Source of the DNA: JAVJQS01 sp040218815
GTDB taxonomy: Bacteria; Bacteroidota; Bacteroidia; Flavobacteriales_E; Vicingaceae
Reading direction: 5' to 3'
NCBI GenBank assembly: GCA_040218815.1
Contig: JAVJQS010000003.1
Location: forward strand, 186,001 to 250,000
Length of the DNA: 64,000 nucleotides
Below are positions 37,243-45,504 of the stretch, in pieces. Position 1 is the stretch's first letter. Every line of letters begins with the position of its first letter. The notes below the pieces were generated by a model. It worked only from the letters and a program-made list of their open reading frames with translations, did not search any database and was not told the origin of the DNA. Made by a program: the position numbers and the translations under genes.

Positions 37243-38310
37243 ATGAAAAAACTTTGTTTTCTTTTTAGCTTATTGCTTTGCTCTTTTTTAGGCGATGCTC
37301 AACAGGATTCTCTAAATAAACCTTGGGTAGTTGGAATTAAAGTCTCCCCCCCTTTTGTAATAGAAGATGAAAACGGTAAGCTTAGTGGTATAAGCATTGC
37401 ACTTTTAAATGAACTGAATAAGGCAAATCCAAAAACCATTGAATTCAAAAAATACGACCTACAAGGCTTATTGTTAGCTTTGGAAAATAAGGAAGTAGAC
37501 TTCAGCATCAATCCCATTACGGTGACTGAAGAACGCCTCACCAAGCTTGAATTTTCTCAACCCTTTTATATTAGCCATCTCTCAGTAGTTGCTAAAAAAC
37601 AAGAGACTAGTAAAGTACTGGCTTTTATTAAAAACCTCTTTTCACTAGAGTTTTTTAGTGCCTTGTTTTTACTATTTGTTGTGATTTTTATTTTCGGGGC
37701 TTTGGTGTGGTATTTCGAGCGGAAGCGCGACAACGACTTTGGCAAAGGCATTCATGGTTTATTCGATGGAGTTTGGTTTTCAGCAGTTACCATGACAACA
37801 GTTGGCTATGGCGATAAATCACCAAAAACCCCAGGAGGCAAAGCAGTTTCACTGATTTGGATGTTTACCGCCATCATCATTATTTCAGGTTTTACAGCCT
37901 CTATTGCAGCCTCCTTAACGGTGGATAATTTAGAGGGAAACATTAAGAATTTTCAAGAACTGAAGAAACGTAATGTTGGAACCATTGCCGGCTCCAGTTC
38001 TTTTAATTACTTGGCAGAAAACAACATTAGGGCGGATAATTTTACTAGCATTAAAGATGGACTTTTGGCAATACTGGATGGCAAAATTGACGCCTTTGTT
38101 TATGACGAACCATTGCTGCGTCATGAGCTGCAACACTTTGACGGAAACAAGGAATTAGCCGTATTGCCTTTTTCATTTAACACGCAATATTATGGCTTGA
38201 GTTTTCCTGAAAATAGCCCTTTGTTAGATGAATTTAACCCAGAACTGTTGCGCATTTTGAAATCACCAGCTTGGAAGAGCATTTTAGAAAATTACGACTT
38301 AGAAAGATGA
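37243..38310 (+). CDS. Ligand-gated K+ channel, prokaryotic ionotropic glutamate receptor type (GluR0-like)
   Basis: A 355-residue protein with the GluR0 order. A signal peptide (1-20) is followed by substrate-binding lobe S1 (27-118, with Arg98 in the TEERLTKLEFSQPF ligand motif), a membrane helix at 138-156, pore and filter TTVGYGD at 185-191, a second helix at 202-225 (SGFTASIAASLTV, matching the eukaryotic SYTANLAA gate), and lobe S2 (235-350, with DAFVYDEPLL). The K+-type filter makes it a potassium-selective, amino-acid-gated channel by family knowledge. The ligand is not determined. It sits between apaG (4 nt) and a GNAT gene (4-nt overlap). Confidence 0.9.
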   Translation: MKKLCFLFSLLLCSFLGDAQQDSLNKPWVVGIKVSPPFVIEDENGKLSGISIALLNELNKANPKTIEFKKYDLQGLLLALENKEVDFSINPITVTEERLTKLEFSQPFYISHLSVVAKKQETSKVLAFIKNLFSLEFFSALFLLFVVIFIFGALVWYFERKRDNDFGKGIHGLFDGVWFSAVTMTTVGYGDKSPKTPGGKAVSLIWMFTAIIIISGFTASIAASLTVDNLEGNIKNFQELKKRNVGTIAGSSSFNYLAENNIRADNFTSIKDGLLAILDGKIDAFVYDEPLLRHELQHFDGNKELAVLPFSFNTQYYGLSFPENSPLLDEFNPELLRILKSPAWKSILENYDLER

Positions 38311-38591
38311 AGTTAACACATGAAATAGAGGAAACCAAAGGCTACTTTCAATACTTAGAAGGAGAAGAAATTGCTGCCTACCTCAGCTACTCCAGAGCAG
38401 GTGAAGACTTAATAATTATAGATCACACCGATGTGAAGCCAAGTTATAAGGGACAAGGACTGGGGAAGAAATTGGTGTATGAGGCTGTTGATTATGCCCG
38501 AAAAAACAAGATAAAAATAATGCCCATTTGTCCCTATGCTACTTCAGTGTTTCAAAAGGAAGAAGGCATTAGAGATGTATTGAGAAATTAA
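38307..38591 (+). CDS. Small GNAT-type N-acetyltransferase (YjdJ/NATD1-like)
   Basis: A 94-residue single-domain protein with the acetyl-CoA motif VKPSYKGQGLGKKLVYEAVD and the C-terminal KIMPICPYATSVFQKE typical of the small YjdJ/NATD1 group. The frame opens earlier, but the ATG at 38307 overlaps the channel gene's stop (ATGA) and gives the family's length. The substrate is unknown. Confidence 0.88.
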   Translation: MKLTHEIEETKGYFQYLEGEEIAAYLSYSRAGEDLIIIDHTDVKPSYKGQGLGKKLVYEAVDYARKNKIKIMPICPYATSVFQKEEGIRDVLRN

Positions 38592-38601
38592 ATTTAGAAC
38601 C

Positions 38602-39018
38602 ATGGCTGAAAATAAAACACAACCTACCAACCAATCCGTTGAAAGCTTTTTAAATGCGGTGGAGAACGAGCAACGCAAAAAAGATGGCTTTGAAGTGTTA
38701 GAAATGATGAAAAAAATTACTGGAGAGGAACCTGTGCTTTGGGGACCCAGTTTAATTGGTTTTGGAAACTACCATTACAAATACGAGAGCGGCCGGGAAG
38801 GTGATTTTTTTAGAACTGGTTTTTCTCCACGAAAAACAGCACTTACCCTATACATTATGAGTGGCTTTAGCCGTTATGAGGATTTGATGCAGAAACTGGG
38901 CAAATACAAAACCGGCAAATCCTGCTTGTATGTAAAAAAGCTAGACGATGTGGACCGGGAGGTATTGACAGAATTGATAGAGGAATCCTTGAAGTTTATA
39001 AAGGAGAAGTATGGGTAA
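38602..39018 (+). CDS. DUF1801 protein
   Basis: A 138-residue soluble protein with the DUF1801/YdhG signature (SVESFLNAVENEQRKKDGFE, LWGPSLIGFGNYHYKY, ALTLYIMSGF, KSCLYVKKLDDV). Function is unknown; the fold is shared with a frataxin-like group, but that does not define activity. It begins 10 nt after the GNAT gene and closes this operon. The insertion-like segment starts about 50 nt after its stop. Confidence 0.87.
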   Translation: MAENKTQPTNQSVESFLNAVENEQRKKDGFEVLEMMKKITGEEPVLWGPSLIGFGNYHYKYESGREGDFFRTGFSPRKTALTLYIMSGFSRYEDLMQKLGKYKTGKSCLYVKKLDDVDREVLTELIEESLKFIKEKYG

Positions 39019-39069
39019 TGACTATATTCATCCCATGAGGCAAATAATCGTAGTTTTCACTATATTCGG

Positions 39070-39085
39070 ATGTTGTATGCCATGT
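39070..39085. repeat. Left copy of 16-nt inverted repeat flanking the 1260-residue gene
   Basis: The sequence atgttgtatgccatgt is the reverse complement, with one mismatch, of acacggcatacaacat at 42898-42913. It lies 20 nt before the ATG of the large gene. The pair defines a possible mobile unit of about 3.84 kb. Confidence 0.75.
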
Positions 39086-39104
39086 AAAAAACACTAGAAT
39101 ATAG

Positions 39105-42100
39105 ATGATCCCAATTGATAAATCCGAAATAGAAGCTTGGGGCAGGCAATTTGATGCCAAAGGAAACTTTCCCAAGCTAATTGAAAAACTGATTAGAGAA
39201 ACTACACCTAAGAGCACTTCTCTCCAAATGCCATCTGGTAGTGCAGTGTATATGGGAGGTTGGGATGGTGTTGTTAAATGTGAAGAAAAAACTGATAAAG
39301 TACCATTGGGGAAATCACTATGGGAAATAGGTACAAATGGTGATGAAACAAAAGCCAATGGAGATTATAAAAAGAGAACGGAAAACAGCCTGGGCTTTGA
39401 AAAAAGTGAAGCCACCTATGTTTTTATAACGACAAATGTCTGGGATAATAAAGACAATTGGGCAGAAAGTAAAGAAAAAGAAGGTATTTGGAAGAATGTT
39501 ATCGCCTATGATTCAAGAGACATTGCAGCATGGCTAGAAAATTCACCAGTTTCCTGCAGGTGGTTTTCTGTTTTAACTAAGAATCATCCTTTTGATGGCA
39601 TATATAATGCTGAAGAATATTGGAAAATGATTTCCATGGGACCGAAAGGTCAATTGCCTCCAAAAATTGTAACAGCGGGTAGAGAATTACAGAGTAGAGC
39701 TTTATTAGAATTTTTGACAGGCGTTCCAGCCGTGAAAGCGGTGAAAGGTTCCACCAAGGAGGAAGCCATTGCTTTTATCATTGCAACAGCAATGTTGTTC
39801 GATAACCACCCGAAAGAGCTCTTCTTTTCACGTAGTGTTGTTGTTCATGATGAACACAAATTTCATGGATTGAGGATAAACAAGAATGCAATTAACCTCA
39901 TTGCAAATTTGGATGTTACAGGTCAACTATATGTAGCTGCCCATGATAATGGCCATCATGTTTTAGTACCCCTAGGACCAGATGATAACTTTGGCTCCCA
40001 AGATATTATTGAACTTCCCAGAATTGATAGAGATGGTCAAGTTGAGGCGTTGCAGGAAATGGGTTTGTCGCGAGAAGAAGCAAATAAATACTCCAAAGAA
40101 GCTGGTAGGGATTATACCATCCTGAAAGGTTTATTAGGATTTGCAACAGATGAAAGCAAATGGAAGTATCAGGATAAAGTAATTGAAATCATACCTGCTT
40201 TATTGATTGGTCGTTGGGATGAGAACAAAGAAGGTGATAGAAAAATAATAGGGCAGCTTGCAGGAGAAAGCTTTGCAACATATTCTGAGAAACTTTATAA
40301 ATGGTTGGAAGTTGAATCATCCCCATTAATTAAAATCGGGTCTTCATGGCGCCTTACCTCCCCATTGGATGCCTGGACAAATCTATCCAACTACATTTCA
40401 TCCAGTGACTTTGAAAGCCTGAAAATCTGCTTTTTGGAGGTTATGAGGGAAGTAAATCCGGTCTTAGAACTTGAGCCGGAAAACAGAATGTTTGCTTCAA
40501 TGAGAGGAAAAGAATCCATTTACTCTGTTTGGTGTAGAGAAGGGCTCACACAGTCTATGATTTTAGTTGGGTTACATGGAGATAAACTTAAGTTTCAGCA
40601 AAGCTTTCATGCACAGGATTGGGTGGATGGAATAATCAAAGAACTTTTATATCAAGCCCCAGGTGACCTATGGGCTTCACGCAACCATGAAATGCCCTTA
40701 ATTGCAGAAGCATCCCCAAAAAGTTTTTTTGAGTCCGCTTATCACTCTCTGTCCTTGGATGATAAGCCTATTATGGATATGTTCATTGAAGAGGACGGTT
40801 TTATATCACCTTCCAGTCATCACACCGGTTTACTATGGGCGCTTGAAGGGTTGGCGTGGACGGAAGAATACGTGTATGATTCTTCTATGTTATTGGCGAA
40901 ATTAGCCACTCTGGATCCGGGAGGCAATTTATCGAATCGCCCATTGAACAGCCTGCGGGAAATCTATAAACCCTGGCATTATCAAACCCTGGCATCTTTT
41001 GAAGATCGTATGCAAATAGTAGAACAGATCATCAAAAAAGAATATAAAACCGGTTGGGAGTTGTTGGGTAGTATGATTCCAGATGGCATTGGGGGAACTG
41101 CCTTTCCAACACATAAATTGAGATGGCGGCTCTTTGAAAGAAGTTTTAACAATCAATACCTTTGGTCAGAAATCTTTGCAACACATTCCCGTGTATTGGA
41201 ATTAATGATCACTTATTTCGATTTTTCGGAAAAGGAATTAATCGACTTATTGGATAAATCTGAATCGAAACAAATCCAACCATATGACAGAGAAAAGGTG
41301 TTATCGTTTATTGAAGGTAATCTTGATAAAATAAAGATCACTGATAATTCCGCATGGCATAAACTCCGGGGCACTTTATCACACCACAGGTCTTATCCTG
41401 ATGCGCAATGGGCACTCCCGGAGGAACAATTAAAGCGATATGAAGTCATTTACAACAAGCTGGAACCATCCGATTCTGTAGAGCGGTTAATATGGATGTT
41501 TAATGATCATTGGCCCGGTTTTCCTGAAGGCTTAGATCGCAAAGAATTGTCACACAGAAATCAGGAAAAGTTAATGTTAGAAAGACGGGTTGAGGGGTTG
41601 AAATCCATTTATCAAGAATTTGGATTTGAAAAGGTGAAGGAGTTAGTAAAAATCGTTAAAGAGACCTGGATATATGGGGATGTCCTGGCTTATGTTGTTG
41701 ACAAAGAAGAAGAAGTTCTGTCCTTATGCGAATATCTGAAAGAAGATGAAGCCCCGGTTCAGAATTTTATTCAACGCTTCATTTTCAGAAAATCCATCAA
41801 TAATGGTATTGATTGGGTATTTGATCTATACGGAAAAATTAAATCTGTTGGATACTCAGATGATCAACTTTCCAGAATGTTCTTTCAGGTAAATCAATCA
41901 AAAGAGCTCTGGAGTTTCATTGCTTCAGCCGGTGATGAAGTAAACAATGCTTATTGGAAGGGAGTATATCCACATTTTTGGGGCTTGCCTGATGAAGATT
42001 TCATTTTCGGTATTGAGAAATTGATGGAAGTGAACAGGTTCCTAAGTGCACTTGATATGGTGTATCACGAGCCTCAGAAACTACCCACCGAAAAATTAGT

Positions 42101-42887
42101 AGACGTACTGGTTAAGGCTGGCACCAAGAAATCTGATGAAGATAGAAGATTGGATAGCTATCATGCAACCCGCGTCATTGAAGAACTTGAGAAAAGAGAA
42201 GATATTGAAAAATCAACGCTTTTGCATCTCGAATGGTTATACCTTCCTTTCTTAGCTTCTTATGGTTCAGGGCACAGACCAAAAGTATTACATGAAGAAT
42301 TGGCAAATAGTCCTGAATTTTTCATGGAGGTTTTAAATTGGGTTTACAAATCGGATAAAGAAGAAGCAGACACAGAAGATATTTCAGATGAAGCAAAGCG
42401 CAACAGAGGCCAAAATGCCTATCAGCTCTTAAGTTCATGGAAACGGATACCGGGAGTTAGTGAAGAAGGTATAATTGATGAATCGACTTTATGGGATTGG
42501 ATTAATAAGGTACGTGCTTCGGCAGAAGAATCCGGAAGATTAACCGTAGCTGATTTACAAATAGGCAAGGTATTGGCTGAATACCGTGAAAAAGAAGAAC
42601 CCTGGCCACCAAAAGAGATCTGCAATGTAATCGAGACCATCAATACAGACAGTATAAAGAGTGGCTTTTCATCTGCAACATTTAACAAAAGGGGCTCTTC
42701 TTCAAGAGGTGCTTTTGATGGCGGTAATATTGAAAGAGATCATGCAGAATACTTTCACCGGCAAGCAGCGGCTATCAAATATGAGTTTCCTGAAACCGCT
42801 AAAATATTGACAGGTTTGGCCAAAGGGTATGAAGCAGATGCAAAACGGATGGATGAAAGCGCAGAGCGGGATAAACTGGATCATTAA
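39105..42887 (+). CDS. Large uncharacterised protein with nuclease-like N-terminus, possible defence protein
   Basis: A 1260-residue soluble protein with no signal peptide or membrane helix. Residues 1-160 contain G52-W-D-G, W73-E-I-G-T, K83, D87-Y and R91, then a V-I-A-Y-D..DIAAWLE strand-helix (133-145). This spacing resembles a PD-(D/E)XK-type nuclease core; that reading is inference. Residues 185-360 (VTAGRELQSRALLEFL, KAVKGSTKEEAIAFI, GHHVLVPLG, LPRIDRDGQVEAL) look like a STAND-type NTPase whose P-loop is lost. The remainder is alpha-helical, consistent with a solenoid sensor. I recall similar large proteins of unknown function in other bacteria but no named family. Gene borders and size fit an acquired defence gene. 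Confidence 0.7.
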   Translation: MIPIDKSEIEAWGRQFDAKGNFPKLIEKLIRETTPKSTSLQMPSGSAVYMGGWDGVVKCEEKTDKVPLGKSLWEIGTNGDETKANGDYKKRTENSLGFEKSEATYVFITTNVWDNKDNWAESKEKEGIWKNVIAYDSRDIAAWLENSPVSCRWFSVLTKNHPFDGIYNAEEYWKMISMGPKGQLPPKIVTAGRELQSRALLEFLTGVPAVKAVKGSTKEEAIAFIIATAMLFDNHPKELFFSRSVVVHDEHKFHGLRINKNAINLIANLDVTGQLYVAAHDNGHHVLVPLGPDDNFGSQDIIELPRIDRDGQVEALQEMGLSREEANKYSKEAGRDYTILKGLLGFATDESKWKYQDKVIEIIPALLIGRWDENKEGDRKIIGQLAGESFATYSEKLYKWLEVESSPLIKIGSSWRLTSPLDAWTNLSNYISSSDFESLKICFLEVMREVNPVLELEPENRMFASMRGKESIYSVWCREGLTQSMILVGLHGDKLKFQQSFHAQDWVDGIIKELLYQAPGDLWASRNHEMPLIAEASPKSFFESAYHSLSLDDKPIMDMFIEEDGFISPSSHHTGLLWALEGLAWTEEYVYDSSMLLAKLATLDPGGNLSNRPLNSLREIYKPWHYQTLASFEDRMQIVEQIIKKEYKTGWELLGSMIPDGIGGTAFPTHKLRWRLFERSFNNQYLWSEIFATHSRVLELMITYFDFSEKELIDLLDKSESKQIQPYDREKVLSFIEGNLDKIKITDNSAWHKLRGTLSHHRSYPDAQWALPEEQLKRYEVIYNKLEPSDSVERLIWMFNDHWPGFPEGLDRKELSHRNQEKLMLERRVEGLKSIYQEFGFEKVKELVKIVKETWIYGDVLAYVVDKEEEVLSLCEYLKEDEAPVQNFIQRFIFRKSINNGIDWVFDLYGKIKSVGYSDDQLSRMFFQVNQSKELWSFIASAGDEVNNAYWKGVYPHFWGLPDEDFIFGIEKLMEVNRFLSALDMVYHEPQKLPTEKLVDVLVKAGTKKSDEDRRLDSYHATRVIEELEKREDIEKSTLLHLEWLYLPFLASYGSGHRPKVLHEELANSPEFFMEVLNWVYKSDKEEADTEDISDEAKRNRGQNAYQLLSSWKRIPGVSEEGIIDESTLWDWINKVRASAEESGRLTVADLQIGKVLAEYREKEEPWPPKEICNVIETINTDSIKSGFSSATFNKRGSSSRGAFDGGNIERDHAEYFHRQAAAIKYEFPETAKILTGLAKGYEADAKRMDESAERDKLDH

Positions 42888-42897
42888 TATAGAATAA

Positions 42898-43034
42898 ACA
42901 CGGCATACAACATTGTATAAAAGCAATAGCGGGTAAATTGCTAAATTTAGGGACTATGCATTTACAAACTTTTGTGGGGGTCAGACAAGTAATCATCTTG
43001 AAATCCGCTACTGCTCTTATACTTGAACGTTAGC
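42898..43034. repeat. attC-like imperfect palindrome with right inverted-repeat copy
   Basis: The arms gtataaaagcaatagcgg (42915-42932) and ccgctactgctcttatac (43005-43022) are complementary at 16 of 18 positions, 72 nt apart. Outside the arms are gcatacaac on the left and aacgttagc on the right, which pair partly. The layout resembles an integron recombination site (attC), though gttagca departs from the GTTRRRY core. The segment begins with the right copy of the 16-nt inverted repeat (42898-42913). Confidence 0.5.
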
Positions 43035-43050
43035 ATTTATTTGAAAAAAA

Positions 43051-43629
43051 ATGAAACAAATAGCTAAATTTTTAGAAAGCAATAATTCAGGCAAAAAGCT
43101 TTTAGGACTTTTCATACTTACCAATGTAGTATACGTGTTTATGCTAACTGTAACAATTCCCAAAACAATGGAATTTTCGAATGGGATGAAATTGTTGGAT
43201 ATGATGCCAATGGGATATGACTTGAATTATGTTAGTGAATTATTCAACTCACTCGGAGAAATTGGACGTGAGACTTATCTAACTAATCAAATTCCTGTTG
43301 ATATGGTTTATCCATTACTATTCGGACTTACTTATTGTTTGCTTTTGGCATATTTTCTCAAAAAACTAAACAAACTTAGAGCCCCATATATTTATCTAAG
43401 TCTATTGCCAATAATTGCAGGGATAGCAGATTATTTGGAAAATTTTGGAATTATCACTATGTTGAAAAACTACCCTTATTTGACAGCCGTTTCAGTAAAT
43501 ATAACTAGCTCCTTTTCTATTATAAAAAGCATTTCGACAACTGCATTTTTTATTGTTCTGATTGTCGTTTTAGTAATTCTTGGATTAAAAGCCATAAACG
43601 GAAAAGGAACAAGTACTAACAAAGTTTAG
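43051..43629 (+). CDS. Hypothetical integral membrane protein, cassette-like
   Basis: A 192-residue protein with four hydrophobic segments at about 17-34, 85-103, 111-129 and 156-182, and an ATG 17 nt after the attC-like fold. No family is recognised. It has no obvious promoter, is short, and lies between two ACGTTA-bearing sites (43028 and 43831), as expected of an integron gene cassette. Base composition is AT-rich, unlike parts of the preceding 1260-residue gene. Confidence 0.7.
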   Translation: MKQIAKFLESNNSGKKLLGLFILTNVVYVFMLTVTIPKTMEFSNGMKLLDMMPMGYDLNYVSELFNSLGEIGRETYLTNQIPVDMVYPLLFGLTYCLLLAYFLKKLNKLRAPYIYLSLLPIIAGIADYLENFGIITMLKNYPYLTAVSVNITSSFSIIKSISTTAFFIVLIVVLVILGLKAINGKGTSTNKV

Positions 43630-44080
43630 TATGGTATTTATGCTGCAATTAAAATCAACTGTTTGAAGTAAGCCGTTCAAAAACTGTTAAGCTTTGCTTT
43701 TCATAGCTCGGTAAGCTAGCAAAACTTAAAAGACGAGTAAGAAAGTCAATTTTTGAATGTGAGCTGTAGTTGCTTTTCGCTTTGTCATCAACTTCGGAAC
43801 TTAAAACAAGCTCTGTGGCACCCGCCACATACGTTAAACGATAGCAAACTTTGGGTACGGTAACAGTTCTATGACAGACAAAATGTCGTAATTGAGAGGC
43901 TTTGCAATGTCATAATTACAGCATGACTGAGAGTTTTCAAATCATTGCTTGTAAATATAATTTGTTGATAATCTGAATTTTAAACTCATTTATTCTTTAA
44001 GTGTTTCATGTTTTGGCATTTATTTTGAAAGTGATTAGTGGTAAATTAATTGTTTAACTTAAAGTATGGAGGATTAAATT
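43630..44080. other. Non-coding gap with hairpin and GTTRRRY-like site
   Basis: No gene is seen in these 451 nt. They contain a tight hairpin (tgtggc, loop accc, gccaca at 43814-43829) followed at once by tacgttaaac, which fits the GTTRRRY recombination core, and another gttaagc at 43686. The last 150 nt are AT-rich leader for hsp20. A long-armed palindrome like that at 42898 was not found. Confidence 0.45.
44068..44072 (+). promoter_or_regulatory. Strong Shine-Dalgarno site of hsp20
   Basis: A ggagg motif lies 8 nt before the ATG at 44081. Most genes in this window have A-rich leaders without such a motif, as usual in Bacteroidota, so a full Shine-Dalgarno here stands out. Confidence 0.6.
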
Positions 44081-44518
44081 ATGTCACTAGTAAAATTTTC
44101 AAACCAAACGCCAAGTTTGTTCGACCGCTTTTTTGAAAACGATGTGTTTGATTGGTCGAATCGTAATTACTCAAACACCAACACAACGCTTCCTGCCGTA
44201 AATATTAAGGAAGACAAAGACGGTTTCGAAGTTGAAATGTCAGCACCCGGATTTGAAAAAGGCGATTTTAAAGTTGAATTAAACAATAGCCTTCTGACTA
44301 TTTCTTCTGAAAAAAAGATTGAAAACGAAACCAAAGCAGGTCAACAGTTTACACGCAGAGAATTTAGCTATCAATCATTTAGTCGCTCGTTCACCATTCC
44401 TCAAACAGTTGAAGGTGAAAAAATTAAGGCTAAGTATGAGAATGGAATACTATCAGTTAGCATTCCTAAAAAAGAAGAAGCTAAACCAAAGCCAGTAAAA
44501 CAAATTGAGATTAAGTAA
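44081..44518 (+). CDS. Small heat shock protein, Hsp20/alpha-crystallin family
   Basis: A 145-residue ATP-independent holdase chaperone. The alpha-crystallin domain begins at LPAVNIKEDKDGFEVEMSAP (about residue 37) and includes FKVELNNSLLTISSEKK, RREFSYQSFSRSFTIP and YENGILSVSIPKKEE. The C-terminal IEI matches the I-x-I oligomerisation motif. It is followed by a terminator and then by the relic of a second hsp20 gene. No CIRCE-like operator was found upstream. Confidence 0.96.
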   Translation: MSLVKFSNQTPSLFDRFFENDVFDWSNRNYSNTNTTLPAVNIKEDKDGFEVEMSAPGFEKGDFKVELNNSLLTISSEKKIENETKAGQQFTRREFSYQSFSRSFTIPQTVEGEKIKAKYENGILSVSIPKKEEAKPKPVKQIEIK

Positions 44519-44521
44519 TTT

Positions 44522-44563
44522 AAAAAAAAATCAGCCAGCCTTTTATGGTTGGCTGATCTTTTA
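44522..44563. terminator. Bidirectional-looking terminator after hsp20
   Basis: An A-run, then tcagccagcc, loop ttttat, ggttggctga (one mismatch in the stem) and a T-rich tail (tctttta). It starts 4 nt after the hsp20 stop. The preceding A-run would also serve transcription from the other strand. Confidence 0.85.
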
Positions 44564-44613
44564 TGCTTGGCTAATTTTAAATAATTAATTAATAATCATT
44601 TAAAATTGGCGCC

Positions 44614-44787
44614 ATGAAACTATTTAAATGGAATATCGCAGATATAAAACCTAAATTTCCAACTATTATAGAGAAATTTTTAGGTAAAAAAATTACTGAT
44701 GAGGCATCTAATGACCAGTAAATATCAGTAGTTCCCTCTGTAAATATTGCAGCTACCGACAAAGCATTTGAAGTAAGTGATTTTTAG
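44614..44787 (+). pseudogene. Relic of a second hsp20 gene
   Basis: The frame starting at ATG 44614 reads MKLFKWNIADIKPKF, meets TAA at 44719-44721, and continues in the same frame as ISVVPSVNIAATDKAFEVSD and a stop at 44785. VPSVNIAATDKAFEV is the characteristic start of an alpha-crystallin domain (compare LPAVNIKEDKDGFEV in the intact gene 600 nt upstream). The rest of the domain is absent. It is a degraded paralogue. Confidence 0.75.
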
Positions 44788-44996
44788 CCCTTATCAATCA
44801 TTGGTTTACACTCAAATCTTCTAATTGCACCACTAGATTGCCATTTTGGAAAATTCCCTCAGCAGCGGCCTTGCATTTTAAGTTTGATCCTACTTGACTT
44901 GAAAAAGAATACTTCAAACAATATTGGAACTAAGGCTAAAAATGAATTATATTTGATTGTAAATTACAACTATACTAACTTTAAATACTACCTACT

Positions 44997-45350
44997 ATGT
45001 TAAAAAATGAGATTGAACTCGCTAATACTATTAGAAAAATTAGGAGAGAAAATGGCATCTCTCAAGAGTATATTGCTTCACAACTTCAATTGAGTCAACA
45101 AGCTTATCAAAAGATTGAAAATGGTACAACTAGAATCAATATTGATCATCTAACTAAAATTGCAACTGCTTTAGAAATCGATCTTCATAAGTTAGTTCAA
45201 CCGGAAGCAAACGGCAATAAGTTGAGGCCAACTGAAAGAGATATAAATGACACCTTAACATTGCTTCAACATCAGAGTGAAGAAATAATTTACCTTAGGA
45301 AGCAAAACGAAAGAATGTTAGGTTTGATTGAAAGTAGCAAGAGCGTTTAA
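44997..45350 (+). CDS. XRE-family DNA-binding protein
   Basis: A 117-residue regulator with an N-terminal helix-turn-helix of the Cro/C1/Xre type (IRKIRRENGISQEYIASQLQ followed by LSQQAYQKIENGTTR). The C-terminal helix, about residues 80-112 (HQSEEIIYLRKQNERML), is probably a coiled coil for dimerisation. It stands alone between the hsp20 relic and a decayed lipoprotein gene, so its target may be remote or its own promoter. Confidence 0.9.
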   Translation: MLKNEIELANTIRKIRRENGISQEYIASQLQLSQQAYQKIENGTTRINIDHLTKIATALEIDLHKLVQPEANGNKLRPTERDINDTLTLLQHQSEEIIYLRKQNERMLGLIESSKSV

Positions 45351-45504
45351 ATATCAAAGCAAATAATTCTCGAGTCGCTATTCGTTCTATTGGCTTTACC
45401 TCCAAATGAACTGAAATGTATTTTTGCTCTATTCTGGGCCAAAATATTTCCATAGCAATAGCATTGGTAACATATATTGACTATTAACACAATACAAACT
45501 CGCC

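Noticed and set aside
43814..43829. Rho-independent terminator after the cassette-like gene
   Set aside because: The stem is strong, but it is followed by tacgttaaac and not by a T-run.
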